Shown here: positions 14,581 through 22,719 of the stretch, piece after piece
Layout of the letters: every line of letters begins with the position of its first letter
How positions within the stretch are numbered: the first letter of the stretch is position 1
Origin: Streptococcus saliviloxodontae
GTDB lineage: Bacteria; Bacillota; Bacilli; Lactobacillales; Streptococcaceae
Assembly: GCF_016908655.1 (NCBI RefSeq)
Contig: NZ_JAFBEI010000028.1
Span: 1-32,605 of the forward strand
Direction: 5' to 3'
DNA length: 32,605 nucleotides
Program-made: the position numbers and the translations under genes
Notes under the pieces: generated by a model
What the model was told of the DNA's origin: nothing
Databases searched by the model: none
Seen by the model: the letters and a program-made list of their open reading frames with translations, nothing else

Positions 14581-14847
14581 TCCAATTTTCGGGACTTAGT
14601 GGTTGAGTGGGTTCTAATTCGTTGAAAAATCAACTGTTACAATCTTGCTTTGACATCAAGCTAGGTTTGATGTTATCAACAACCTTAAAAGGTTCCCCAA
14701 ATCTTTTGAGCTGTGCGGAAGGTGTAGTGAAACACTCTAGGGATGCCTGTTTCAGGTCAGCAGCTAAAAATAAAAACTTGTTGACAAAATCGAATGTTTT
14801 CGTTGATTTCCTAAAAAATCTTCCAGCTGTTTTTACTGTCCCACTCT
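14581..14847. other. Unassigned intergenic stretch, possible remnant of a mobile or repeated element
   Basis: About 270 bases between nagB and the convergent GST-like gene carry no gene I can support. Two overlapping opposite-strand open frames (14607-14894 plus, 14630-14860 minus) cross it, but neither has a ribosome-binding site or a recognisable product. GGGTTCTAATTCGTTG at about 14609 and TCAACTGTTAC at about 14631 are loosely like the ends of ISL3-type elements. A small hairpin (ACATCAA/TTGATGT) lies at about 14653-14673. Confidence 0.3.
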
Positions 14848-15804
14848 CTATAGTGTCCAATCTAGAATTGGTCCAACTGGTACGATGCCTGTAGGATTGA
14901 TTGTTTTGTGGCTACCGTAGTAGTGTTTTTTGATGTGGTCAAAGTTCACAGTATCAGCAATTCCAGGCATATTGTAGATACGTTTGGTATAGTTCCAAAG
15001 GTTTGGGTAGTCCACTAAGCGACGACTATTCGTTTTGAAATGCCCGTAGTAGACAGAATCAAAGCGTACCAAGGTTGTGAAGAGACGGATATCTGCTTCG
15101 GTGAAGCGATTGCCGACGAGAAAATCACTAGCATCTAGTAGATTTTCCAAATGATCTAGAGCAGCAAAGAGTTGCTTGACCTCTTCTTCGTAAACTTCCT
15201 GAGTGGTAGCAAATCCTGCCTTATAGACACCATTATTGATATTTGGATAGACAAAGTCATTCATGGCATCAATGTCAGCTTGTAGCTCTTTGGGATAATA
15301 GTCCTCAGTATTGCCAGTGAGGTTATTGAAAGCGGTGTTTAGCATACGCATAATCTCAGCAGATTCATTATTAACAATCGTTTTTGTTTTTTTATCCCAA
15401 AGAACTGGTACAGTGACACGTCCAGAATAATCAGGCTGGGCAGCTAAATAGACTTGGTAAAGATAGTCACTGTGCAATTCAGAGTCTGCAATAACCCCAT
15501 CTGCTTCTTCGAAAGTCCAGCCATTTTCAAGCATCAAAGGATTCACAATGGAAATGGAAATGTGCTCCTCTAGGTCTTTTAAGGTACGCATGATGAGTGT
15601 GCGACAAGCCCAAGGGCAAGCTAGTGAGATATAGAGGTGGTAGCGGCCAGACTCAGCCTTGAAACCACCAGTTCCAGTTGGTCCAGCAGAGCCATCCTCC
15701 GTGATCCAGTTACGAAACTGGGTCTGAGTGCGGACAAATTTGCCCCCTGTTGATTTGGTATCGTACCATTTGTCAACCCATTTGCCATTTTGTAAAAGTC
15801 CCAT
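14848..15804 (-). CDS. Glutathione S-transferase family protein (glutathionyl-hydroquinone reductase, YqjG/ECM4-like)
   Basis: A 318-residue xi/omega-type GST. The thioredoxin-fold domain carries the CPWA active site (ACPWACRTL, about 58-66), the Cys of which reduces glutathionyl-hydroquinones in E. coli YqjG. NNESAEIMRML is the usual glutathione-binding Glu-Ser pair, and ADIRLFTTLVRFD lies in the C-terminal helical domain. Length agrees with the family. The physiological substrate in a streptococcus is unknown. GTGAGGA precedes the ATG at 15804. It is divergent from rsuA and seems monocistronic. Confidence 0.9.
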   Translation of the reverse strand: MGLLQNGKWVDKWYDTKSTGGKFVRTQTQFRNWITEDGSAGPTGTGGFKAESGRYHLYISLACPWACRTLIMRTLKDLEEHISISIVNPLMLENGWTFEEADGVIADSELHSDYLYQVYLAAQPDYSGRVTVPVLWDKKTKTIVNNESAEIMRMLNTAFNNLTGNTEDYYPKELQADIDAMNDFVYPNINNGVYKAGFATTQEVYEEEVKQLFAALDHLENLLDASDFLVGNRFTEADIRLFTTLVRFDSVYYGHFKTNSRRLVDYPNLWNYTKRIYNMPGIADTVNFDHIKKHYYGSHKTINPTGIVPVGPILDWTL

Positions 15805-15885
15805 AAGAAATCCTCACTTTACATTGTTACTAGATAGTGATATATTAATGCATTTTTCGCAAAAATACAAGAATTTAGCTTGCTA

Positions 15886-15894
15886 TGGTACAAT
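15886..15894 (+). promoter_or_regulatory. Extended -10 promoter of rsuA (leaderless geometry)
   Basis: TGGTACAAT is an extended -10 (TACAAT at 15889-15894). The ATG at 15901 begins after six further bases and no Shine-Dalgarno sequence is present. Confidence 0.6.
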
Positions 15895-15900
15895 GGTCTT

Positions 15901-16644
15901 ATGCGTTTAGATAAATTATTAGGCCAGGCAGGTTTTGGTTCGAGGGGGCAAGTGAAAAAACTAATCCGTCGTTTACAGGTGCGCGTTGATGGTGACCTTG
16001 TTAGAGATGATAGTCTCAATGTGGACCCCAATCTTCAAACAGTCACAGTATCTGGTCAAAGGCTCAGCTATTCTCCAGATGTTTATTATATTCTTAACAA
16101 GCCTAGTGGTGTCGTGTCGGCAGTTTCGGATGTTGAACATCAGACTGTCATTGATTTGATAGACCCAAAAGACCGAAGAGAAGGCCTCTATCCTGTCGGT
16201 CGATTGGATAGAGACACAGAAGGTCTAGTTCTTATCACAAACAATGGACCCCTTGGCTATCGACTTCTTCACCCTAAGCACCATGTCGATAAGACTTACT
16301 ATGTTGAAGTTAATGATGAGTTGGGTGATGATGCTCCTTTCTTTTTTGAAAATGGTATTGCTTTTTTGGATGGAACTGTCTGTAAACCAGCTAAGCTAGA
16401 CATTGTCAGTTCCAGTTCAGAAAAGAGCTGTGCTTATATCACTATTTCAGAAGGCAAATTTCATCAAGTTAAAAAAATGTTTCTAGCTTATGGGGTTAAG
16501 GTAACCTATCTAGAGCGTGTTAGATTTGGTCCCTTTAGCTTAGGGGACTTGGCGTTAGGGACTTATCGTTCTTTAACAGAAGAAGAGCAAAAAAATTACT
16601 GTCTTATTTTCGAGACTAATGTCGAATATTTAGATGAAGGCTAG
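15901..16644 (+). CDS. rsuA: 16S rRNA pseudouridine synthase (RsuA family)
   Basis: A 247-residue member of the RsuA/RluB/E/F family that makes pseudouridine in rRNA; RsuA acts on position 516 of 16S rRNA. An N-terminal S4 RNA-binding domain begins MRLDKLLGQAGFGSRGQVK. The catalytic motif is GRLDRDTEGLVLITNNG (catalytic Asp in GRLDRDT, about residue 103). KFHQVKKMF and YLERVRFGPF are family C-terminal blocks. ATG 15901 is preferred to upstream in-frame starts because it matches the family start. The target base is inferred. It is followed by a terminator before coiA. Confidence 0.9.
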   Translation: MRLDKLLGQAGFGSRGQVKKLIRRLQVRVDGDLVRDDSLNVDPNLQTVTVSGQRLSYSPDVYYILNKPSGVVSAVSDVEHQTVIDLIDPKDRREGLYPVGRLDRDTEGLVLITNNGPLGYRLLHPKHHVDKTYYVEVNDELGDDAPFFFENGIAFLDGTVCKPAKLDIVSSSSEKSCAYITISEGKFHQVKKMFLAYGVKVTYLERVRFGPFSLGDLALGTYRSLTEEEQKNYCLIFETNVEYLDEG

Positions 16645-16665
16645 ACTAATGGTATATTAATCAAT

Positions 16666-16692
16666 CGTTTGGGAGGATTTCCAAACGTTTTT
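16666..16692 (+). terminator. Terminator or attenuator between rsuA and coiA
   Basis: CGTTTGG (16666-16672) pairs perfectly with CCAAACG (16681-16687), loop of 8, followed by TTTTTT. It lies between the rsuA stop and the coiA ribosome-binding site. Confidence 0.7.
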
Positions 16693-16718
16693 TGTCGTCT
16701 ATGAGGAGGAAGGTACTG

Positions 16719-17693
16719 GTGTTAATTGCTAAAGATGCTCAGGGAGAGCTATATTCTTGTTTGGACCAGGTGATTGAGAGAAGGATTCAGTATTATTGTC
16801 CTGCTTGTTCAGGTCCCTTAGTTTTTAAATCAGGAGCAGTGATGCGTTCTCATTTTGCCCATCAAAGTCTCAAAGACTGTCAGTTTTTTCATGAAAATGA
16901 GTCTTCAGAGCATTTAAGTTTGAAAGCGCAGCTTTATAGCAGTCTGGCTGAGACAGAGAAGGTAGAGATTGAAAAAGTCTTACCCGATATTCAACAAATT
17001 GCGGACCTTATGGTTAATGATCGCCTAGCTTTGGAGGTTCAATGTAGCCCTCTGTCGATAGAGCGTTTAAGAGAGAGGACCAATTCTTATCAAGAAGTGG
17101 GAATTCAAGTTCTATGGTTGTTAGGAAAGCGTCTTTGGATGCAGCAGCGCCTAACAGACTTGCAACGGCAACTCCTTTATTTTTCATCCAATATGGGATT
17201 CCACTTGTGGGAGTTAGATGCTGACCAATCGCTTATTCGGTTGAAATACCTTATTTATGAGGATTGGCAAGGAAAGGTACACTATCTGGAGCAGCAGTTT
17301 CCATTGGCAGCACATGTGATTGATGTTTTTCGGATACCTTATCGTTCTCAAAAAATACAGACCTATCAGAGAGCCTGCCACCTTGACCTGCTGAACTATA
17401 TCCAAAGACAGTTGCAGCAGAAGAAAGCGTTTTGGATGAGCTTACAAGAAGCAGCTTACTTAAGAGGAGACAATCTCCTGACCAGACCACTGGACTCTTT
17501 TTACCCTCAGATTCGCTTTCCAAAATCAGACCATGGTTTTTGTCAAATAAAAGAAGATCTGGCCCCATTTTACCAGGCTTTCAATCAGTTTTACGAAAAA
17601 GTAACCGATAAGCGCTATCAGGTTCTCTATCCGCCTGCAGTTTATGTTAAAATGAAATCAGATTTAAAAGAAAAGAGGTCGTCACATGAGTGA
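16719..17693 (+). CDS. coiA: Competence protein CoiA
   Basis: CoiA is a late-competence protein needed for recombination of imported DNA in streptococci. The 324-residue product has an N-terminal Cys pair ([10 protein letters not shown]) and SHFAH, as in the family, then a predicted restriction-nuclease-like core with LALEVQCS. The start is GTG 16719, five bases after GAGGAGGAAGG (16703-16713); it gives the family-like beginning [12 protein letters not shown]. An in-frame TTG at 16692 lies in the terminator tail and is unlikely. The gene overlaps pepF by 8 bases. No perfect SigX box is just upstream; a candidate, GTCGAATA, lies at 16621-16628 inside rsuA. Confidence 0.9.
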   Translation: MLIAKDAQGELYSCLDQVIERRIQYYCPACSGPLVFKSGAVMRSHFAHQSLKDCQFFHENESSEHLSLKAQLYSSLAETEKVEIEKVLPDIQQIADLMVNDRLALEVQCSPLSIERLRERTNSYQEVGIQVLWLLGKRLWMQQRLTDLQRQLLYFSSNMGFHLWELDADQSLIRLKYLIYEDWQGKVHYLEQQFPLAAHVIDVFRIPYRSQKIQTYQRACHLDLLNYIQRQLQQKKAFWMSLQEAAYLRGDNLLTRPLDSFYPQIRFPKSDHGFCQIKEDLAPFYQAFNQFYEKVTDKRYQVLYPPAVYVKMKSDLKEKRSSHE

Positions 17694-19479
17694 TCATCGT
17701 CAGCATTTAGAAGAAAAATACACTTGGGATTTAACCACTATCTTTCCAACAGATGAAGCTTGGGAAGAAGAAGAGAAAGCGTTGAGAGCACTTTGTCAAG
17801 AAGTCGGTGTTTACCAAGGTCACCTTTTGGACTCTGCTAGCAGTTTGTTGGAAGTAACCAATAAGTACCTAGCCATCCATCGTCGTTTGGAGACCTTGTA
17901 TGTCTACGCATCCATGAAAAATGACCAAGACACAACGGTTGCTAAGTACCAAGAGTTTCAAGCAAAGGCTTCTGCCCTCTATGGCTATTTGAACGAGTCT
18001 TTTGCCTTCTTTGAACCAGAGTTTATGCAGATTAGTCAGGAGCAGTTTGACTCTTTCTTATCAGAAGAAAAGGAATTAGAAGACTATCGCTATTTCTTTG
18101 AAAAACTCTTACGAGGTAAGGAGCATGTCCTTTCACAAGAATCAGAAGCCCTCTTAGCTTCTGCTTCTGAGATTTTCTCAGCACCTTCTGAAACATTTGC
18201 TATCTTAGATAATGCAGACATCGGTTTCCCATGGGTAACCAATGATGATGGTGAAGTAATCGAATTGACACATGGCAATTTCATTAGTTTGATGGAATCA
18301 AAAAATCGTGACATTCGAAAAGGAGCATTTGAAGCGCATTACAGTGTTTACGAACAGTTTCAGCATACCTATGCTAAGACACTGCAATCACATGTAAAAG
18401 TGCAGAACTTTAAAGCGAAGGTACGTCATTATGAGTCTGCTCGCCAAGCTGCTATGTCTCTTAACTTTATCCCTGAATCAGTCTATGATGCTCTGATTAC
18501 ATCTGTTCATAATCACCTGCCTTTGTTGCACCGATACATGGCCTTGCGTCAACGTCTGTTAGGTTTGGATGATTTAAAAATGTATGATGTTTATGCGCCA
18601 CTATCTGAGATGGATTTGGCAGTGACATATGAAGAAGCGCTGGAAAAAGCCGAGCAGGTTCTATCTATTTTTGGTGAGGATTACACTGAACGTGTTAAAC
18701 GTGCTTTTTCTGAACGTTGGATTGATGTTCATGTAAATAAAGGTAAACGTTCAGGAGCCTATTCAGGAGGCTCCTATGATACCAATGCCTTTATGCTATT
18801 GAACTGGCAAGATACTCTAGACAATCTCTTCACCCTAGTTCACGAGACAGGTCATTCCATGCATTCTACCTTTACACGTGAGAATCAGCCTTATGTTTAT
18901 GGAGACTATTCTATTTTCTTAGCTGAAATCGCCTCAACTACTAATGAAAATATTTTGACAGAAGCTCTTTTGGCAGAAGTTAAGGATGTCAAAGAACGTT
19001 TTGCTATTTTGAATCATTACCTTGATGGCTTTAAAGGAACGGTTTTCCGTCAGACACAGTTTGCAGAGTTTGAGCATCTCATTCATAAAGCAGACCAAGA
19101 AGGGCAAGTTCTTACCAGTGATTACCTCAATCAGCTATACGCGGATTTAAATGAAAAATACTATGGTCTAAAAGCATCTGATAACCCAGAAATCCAATAT
19201 GAGTGGGCACGTATTCCGCATTTCTACTACAATTATTATGTCTATCAATACGCAACAGGCTTTGCTGCAGCTAGCTATCTTGCTGACCGTATTGTTCACG
19301 GTAATCAAGAAGACAAAGATAAGTATCTTGCCTACCTTAAGGCAGGTAATTCTGCAGATGCTCTGGATGTTATTGCTAAAGCAGGTGTTGATATGACGAC
19401 ATCTGATTACATTGATCAGGCTTTTGAGGTCTTTGAAAAACGTCTTAGTGAGTTAGAAGATCTGGTTGATTTACTCTAA
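17686..19479 (+). CDS. pepF: Oligoendopeptidase F (M3 family)
   Basis: A 597-residue cytoplasmic zinc metallopeptidase that cuts oligopeptides of about 7-17 residues. The active site HETGHSMHS (about 386-394) has the HExxH zinc motif, and the third ligand Glu lies in [11 protein letters not shown] about 25 residues on. Length is normal for PepF/PepB. It overlaps coiA by 8 bases, an arrangement also seen in other streptococci, so it should be co-expressed in competence, though other promoters may exist. AAAAGAGG upstream, inside coiA, is the ribosome-binding site. Confidence 0.95.
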   Translation: MSDHRQHLEEKYTWDLTTIFPTDEAWEEEEKALRALCQEVGVYQGHLLDSASSLLEVTNKYLAIHRRLETLYVYASMKNDQDTTVAKYQEFQAKASALYGYLNESFAFFEPEFMQISQEQFDSFLSEEKELEDYRYFFEKLLRGKEHVLSQESEALLASASEIFSAPSETFAILDNADIGFPWVTNDDGEVIELTHGNFISLMESKNRDIRKGAFEAHYSVYEQFQHTYAKTLQSHVKVQNFKAKVRHYESARQAAMSLNFIPESVYDALITSVHNHLPLLHRYMALRQRLLGLDDLKMYDVYAPLSEMDLAVTYEEALEKAEQVLSIFGEDYTERVKRAFSERWIDVHVNKGKRSGAYSGGSYDTNAFMLLNWQDTLDNLFTLVHETGHSMHSTFTRENQPYVYGDYSIFLAEIASTTNENILTEALLAEVKDVKERFAILNHYLDGFKGTVFRQTQFAEFEHLIHKADQEGQVLTSDYLNQLYADLNEKYYGLKASDNPEIQYEWARIPHFYYNYYVYQYATGFAAASYLADRIVHGNQEDKDKYLAYLKAGNSADALDVIAKAGVDMTTSDYIDQAFEVFEKRLSELEDLVDLL

Positions 19480-19676
19480 AAATAGATTCTGTTTCAATAT
19501 TAGTAATCTTCATTTTGTTTTTATCTTATCTTAATTCTTTGCATTTGTGCGAAAAAAATCTTTTTGATAGCGTTGCCACATGGAAAATGTTTTTTTCTCT
19601 TAACAAACTTGTTGATATTTGATAACAATACTATGATAAACTATTAAAAAGTAGTAAAGGAAAATGGAGAGATTTG

Positions 19677-20291
19677 ATGACAAAGAGAACTTTTATTTGG
19701 GATTTTGATGGTACCCTGGTAGAATCGTATCAGGTGATTCATGAGGTTCTTGTTTTGTTGTATGACATGTATGGTTTAGAGTTTGATCAAGATTGGGTTA
19801 TGGACTTTATCATCAGAGAGTCTGTTGGTAGCCTATTACGTCAATTGGCTCTAGAAGAAAATCTTGATTTTCAAGAATTATTACAGTTTTTCAATAGAGA
19901 GCAAGAAGCGCGTGATGACTTGATCAACCTAATGCCTTATGCAAAAGAGACTTTAGATTGGACAAAGGAAAAAGGGATTCGTAACCTCATTTATACGCAT
20001 AAAGGCAGTACAACGGAACAAGTGTTGGAGAGACTGGGTGTAGCTTCTTATTTTGAAGAAGTTGTGACATCAGCTAACGGCTTTAAGCGTAAGCCTGATC
20101 CAGAAGCTGTTAATTATCTCATCGAAAAGTATAACCTAGATAAGCAGGATACTTACTATATTGGTGATCGTCGCATTGATGTCGAGGTTGCCCAAGCGGC
20201 TGGCATTTTTTCGATTAACCTAGGTCAAGCAGATACTGAAACCAATCGTAAAATTGAAGATTTATCTGAAGTGATGAGTATTTTTGCTTGA
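19677..20291 (+). CDS. HAD-superfamily hydrolase (phosphoglycolate phosphatase-like)
   Basis: A 204-residue cytoplasmic phosphatase of HAD subfamily IA. Motif I is WDFDGTLVES (about 8-17) with nucleophile Asp and acid/base Asp; motif II Thr is in YTHKGST; motif III is the Lys in KRKPDP; motif IV is GDRRIDVEVA. A four-helix cap lies between motifs I and II. Substrate is unknown. ATG 19677 is chosen because GGAGA (19666-19670) is six bases upstream; a TTG at 19674 is too near. It follows pepF after about 200 bases and is ended by the hairpin at 20341. Confidence 0.88.
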   Translation: MTKRTFIWDFDGTLVESYQVIHEVLVLLYDMYGLEFDQDWVMDFIIRESVGSLLRQLALEENLDFQELLQFFNREQEARDDLINLMPYAKETLDWTKEKGIRNLIYTHKGSTTEQVLERLGVASYFEEVVTSANGFKRKPDPEAVNYLIEKYNLDKQDTYYIGDRRIDVEVAQAAGIFSINLGQADTETNRKIEDLSEVMSIFA

Positions 20292-20340
20292 GACGTCAGA
20301 GATGAATCGGTTGAAGCCTATCATTAAAGTACAAAAATCA

Positions 20341-20370
20341 AGAGACTGGACAAGCGTTCGGTCTCTTTTT
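20341..20370 (+). terminator. Terminator of the HAD hydrolase gene
   Basis: AGAGACTGGAC (20341-20351) pairs with GTTCGGTCTCT (20356-20366, two G-U pairs) across a 4-base loop, followed by T. Confidence 0.8.
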
Positions 20371-20445
20371 CTGACTCAAAATACTGGATAATGTTCAGCC
20401 TTTTTTTGTTATAGTACAGAAATAAAAAATTACAAAACAGATTGT

Positions 20446-20474
20446 TTGCTCTAAAAAAGAGAATATCGTACAAT
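20446..20474 (+). promoter_or_regulatory. Promoter of the MFS transporter gene
   Basis: TTGCTC (20446-20451), 17-base spacer, TACAAT (20469-20474). The leader would be about 50 bases. Confidence 0.5.
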
Positions 20475-20531
20475 GAAACCCTAACGTAATAACTGTTATT
20501 TTTGAATAATGTTCGCTTTTTCGGAGGTCAT

Positions 20532-21749
20532 ATGTTTAAAACGAATCGCTATCTAGTTGCCAGTTGTGGAGTTATCCTACATTTGATGTTGGGGTCAACT
20601 TATGCCTGGAGTGTTTACCGCAATCCAATCATGGAGCAGACTTCATGGAGTCAATCAGCTGTCGCCTTTACTTTTTCATTAGCTATTTTTTGTCTAGGTA
20701 TGTCTGCAGCCTTTATGGGACGCCTTGTGGAAGCTTTGGGTCCACGTCTAACAGGGAGTTTGTCAGCCTTCTTGTATGCTGGAGGGACTATATTATCGGG
20801 TTATGCCATTGCTCATCATGAATTATGGTTGCTGTATCTAGGATATGGTATTTTAGGTGGAATTGGTCTAGGTGCTGGTTACATCACACCTGTTTCAACA
20901 ATCATCAAGTGGTTTCCTGATAAGCGAGGACTAGCGACTGGAATGGCTATCATGGGATTTGGCTTTGCTTCTTTGTTGACAAGTCCGATAGCTCAGTTTT
21001 TGATTGAAAAGGTTCAAGTGGTCAATACTTTTTACATTCTAGGAGTGGCTTATTTTCTTGTCATGATTGTGGTGGCTCAGTTCATTAAACGTCCGAGTGC
21101 AGAAGAGCAAGCCTTGTTGACGACTATGAGTAAAGACAGTAAAAAAGCTGATCTTAGTAAAGGAATCAAGGCCAATCAAGCTTTGAAGAAACCTGAATTT
21201 TACTTGCTTTGGGTAATCTTCTTTATTAACATTGCCTGTGGATTAGGTTTGATTTCAGTTATTGCTCCGATGGCTCAGGACTTGTCTGGTATGTCTGTAG
21301 CAGCTTCTGCGGTTATTGTGGGTTTTATGGGGATTTTCAACGGCTTTGGTCGTTTAGCTTGGGCAGCCTTGTCAGACTATATCGGTCGTCCTTGGACTTT
21401 TGTGACTCTGTTGGTGGTTAATATTAGCATGACAAGCTCTCTTATTTTCTTCCATCAATCTTGGGTATTTGTGACAGCTATGGCCTTGTTGATGACTTGT
21501 TACGGTGCAGGTTTCTCACTTATTCCTCCTTATCTGAGTGATTTGTTCGGTGCCAAAGAATTAGCTGCGCTCCATGGCTATATGTTGACTGCTTGGGGGA
21601 TGGCAGCCTTAGCTGGACCTATGTTATTGTCATTTACTTACGAGAAGTTTGGTTCTTACACATGGACCTTGATTATCTTTGCAGCTTGCTATATTTTTGC
21701 CTTGCTTTTGATGCTGATCTTACGTCGACGTCCCTTGTTAAATGACTAA
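20532..21749 (+). CDS. MFS transporter, oxalate/formate antiporter (OFA/OxlT) family
   Basis: A 405-residue carrier with 12 hydrophobic segments. The N-terminal block YAWSVYRNPI followed by FTFSLAIFCLGMSAAFMGRLVEALGPR is characteristic of the OFA family of organic-anion antiporters, which exchange oxalate/formate or carry lactate and related acids. A cytoplasmic loop rich in Lys and Ser (about 190-215) separates the two halves. The true substrate is unknown. CGGAGGT (20522-20528) fixes the start at ATG 20532; the in-frame ATG at 20502 has no such site. It is a single-gene unit. Confidence 0.87.
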   Translation: MFKTNRYLVASCGVILHLMLGSTYAWSVYRNPIMEQTSWSQSAVAFTFSLAIFCLGMSAAFMGRLVEALGPRLTGSLSAFLYAGGTILSGYAIAHHELWLLYLGYGILGGIGLGAGYITPVSTIIKWFPDKRGLATGMAIMGFGFASLLTSPIAQFLIEKVQVVNTFYILGVAYFLVMIVVAQFIKRPSAEEQALLTTMSKDSKKADLSKGIKANQALKKPEFYLLWVIFFINIACGLGLISVIAPMAQDLSGMSVAASAVIVGFMGIFNGFGRLAWAALSDYIGRPWTFVTLLVVNISMTSSLIFFHQSWVFVTAMALLMTCYGAGFSLIPPYLSDLFGAKELAALHGYMLTAWGMAALAGPMLLSFTYEKFGSYTWTLIIFAACYIFALLLMLILRRRPLLND

Positions 21750-21816
21750 TAGAAATCGTCAATTCAATAGGTATGGCATTGGTTGGTAAATGCTAATAAA
21801 TCATTTCCTGTTTCTT

Positions 21817-21856
21817 AACTACGACTGACCCTTGAGTTGGTCGTAGTTTATTTTTA
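21817..21856 (+). terminator. Terminator of the MFS transporter gene
   Basis: A 13-bp stem (21817-21829 with 21836-21848, two G-U pairs) and a 6-base loop are followed by TATTTTTA. Confidence 0.8.
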
Positions 21857-21908
21857 TGATTGATATATGGCTTAAATGTATCGATAAAGTCTGTTAAATA
21901 GCCTTTTC

Positions 21909-21937
21909 TTGACCCTAAGAAACACTTGTGATATACT
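21909..21937 (+). promoter_or_regulatory. Promoter of the O-methyltransferase gene (leaderless geometry)
   Basis: TTGACC (21909-21914), 17-base spacer, extended -10 TGATATACT with TATACT at 21932-21937. The ATG at 21945 follows after seven bases with no Shine-Dalgarno sequence. Confidence 0.75.
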
Positions 21938-21944
21938 TTACGGC

Positions 21945-22652
21945 ATGGTTAAATCATATAGTAAAACGGCTAATCATAACATGAGACGCCCAGTTGTTAA
22001 AGAAGAAGTATTGGATTACCTCAGAACGCGTCAGAAGCAAAATAAAGATGGCTTGGCTGCATTGGAGGCATTTGCTCGTCAAGAAAATATTCCGATTATC
22101 CAGCATGAAGTTGTGGCGTATTTTCGCTTTTTGATGCAGACTTTACAACCCAAGAGTATTCTTGAAATTGGGACTGCTATTGGATTTTCAGCGCTTTTGA
22201 TGGCTGAAAATGCTCCAGATGCTAAAATTACAACTATCGATCGTAATCCCGAAATGATTGGATTTGCCAAAGAGAATTTCGCCAAGTACGATACAAGGCA
22301 GCAGATTCGCTTAGTGGAAGGTGATGCTGTTGATATGTTGGCAACACTAGATGATGAATTTGATTTTGTCTTTATGGATTCTGCCAAGTCTAAGTATATT
22401 GTTTTTTTACCAGAGGTTCTAAAACGTCTTAAAGTTGGTGGTGTTATCGTTATGGATGATGTTTTCCAAGGAGGAGATATTGCTCGTCCGATCGAAGAGG
22501 TTCGACGAGGTCAACGAACGATTTATCGTGGCTTGCAGCGTCTTTTTGAAGCAACCCTCAATCATCCTGATTTGACAAGTACTCTAGTACCTTTGAGTGA
22601 CGGTCTTTTGATGATCCGTAAAAATAAAGAAGAGATAATTTTACCAGATTAA
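21945..22652 (+). CDS. O-methyltransferase, TrmR/YrrM-like (tRNA 5-hydroxyuridine methyltransferase)
   Basis: A 235-residue class I SAM-dependent methyltransferase of the caffeoyl-CoA O-methyltransferase group. The SAM motif is ILEIGTAIGFSALLMA (about 78-93); metal-binding and catalytic blocks are FVFMDSAKSKY and VIVMDDVFQGG. B. subtilis YrrM (TrmR) methylates 5-hydroxyuridine at tRNA position 34; similarity and the nearness to alaS, as in B. subtilis, support this function but do not prove it. The start at 21945 lies at the predicted transcription start; an upstream in-frame TTG at 21909 is in the -35 box and can be excluded. An internal ATG at 21981 also lacks a ribosome-binding site. Confidence 0.85.
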   Translation: MVKSYSKTANHNMRRPVVKEEVLDYLRTRQKQNKDGLAALEAFARQENIPIIQHEVVAYFRFLMQTLQPKSILEIGTAIGFSALLMAENAPDAKITTIDRNPEMIGFAKENFAKYDTRQQIRLVEGDAVDMLATLDDEFDFVFMDSAKSKYIVFLPEVLKRLKVGGVIVMDDVFQGGDIARPIEEVRRGQRTIYRGLQRLFEATLNHPDLTSTLVPLSDGLLMIRKNKEEIILPD

Positions 22653-22670
22653 GCATTTTTTAGGAAAATA

Positions 22671-22679
22671 TGGTATACT
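22671..22679 (+). promoter_or_regulatory. Extended -10 promoter of prsA
   Basis: TGGTATACT is an extended -10 (TATACT at 22674-22679). No strong -35 is seen. The mRNA would start near 22686. Confidence 0.55.
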
Positions 22680-22719
22680 GGCAAAGTTAATGTGAATAAA
22701 AGGAGTTAATAATAGACTT

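Noticed and set aside
14607..14894. Open frames on both strands (14607-14894 plus and 14630-14860 minus) treated as genes
   Set aside because: No ribosome-binding site, no recognisable domain, mutual overlap, and the plus frame runs into the GST-like gene. Kept only as an unassigned region.
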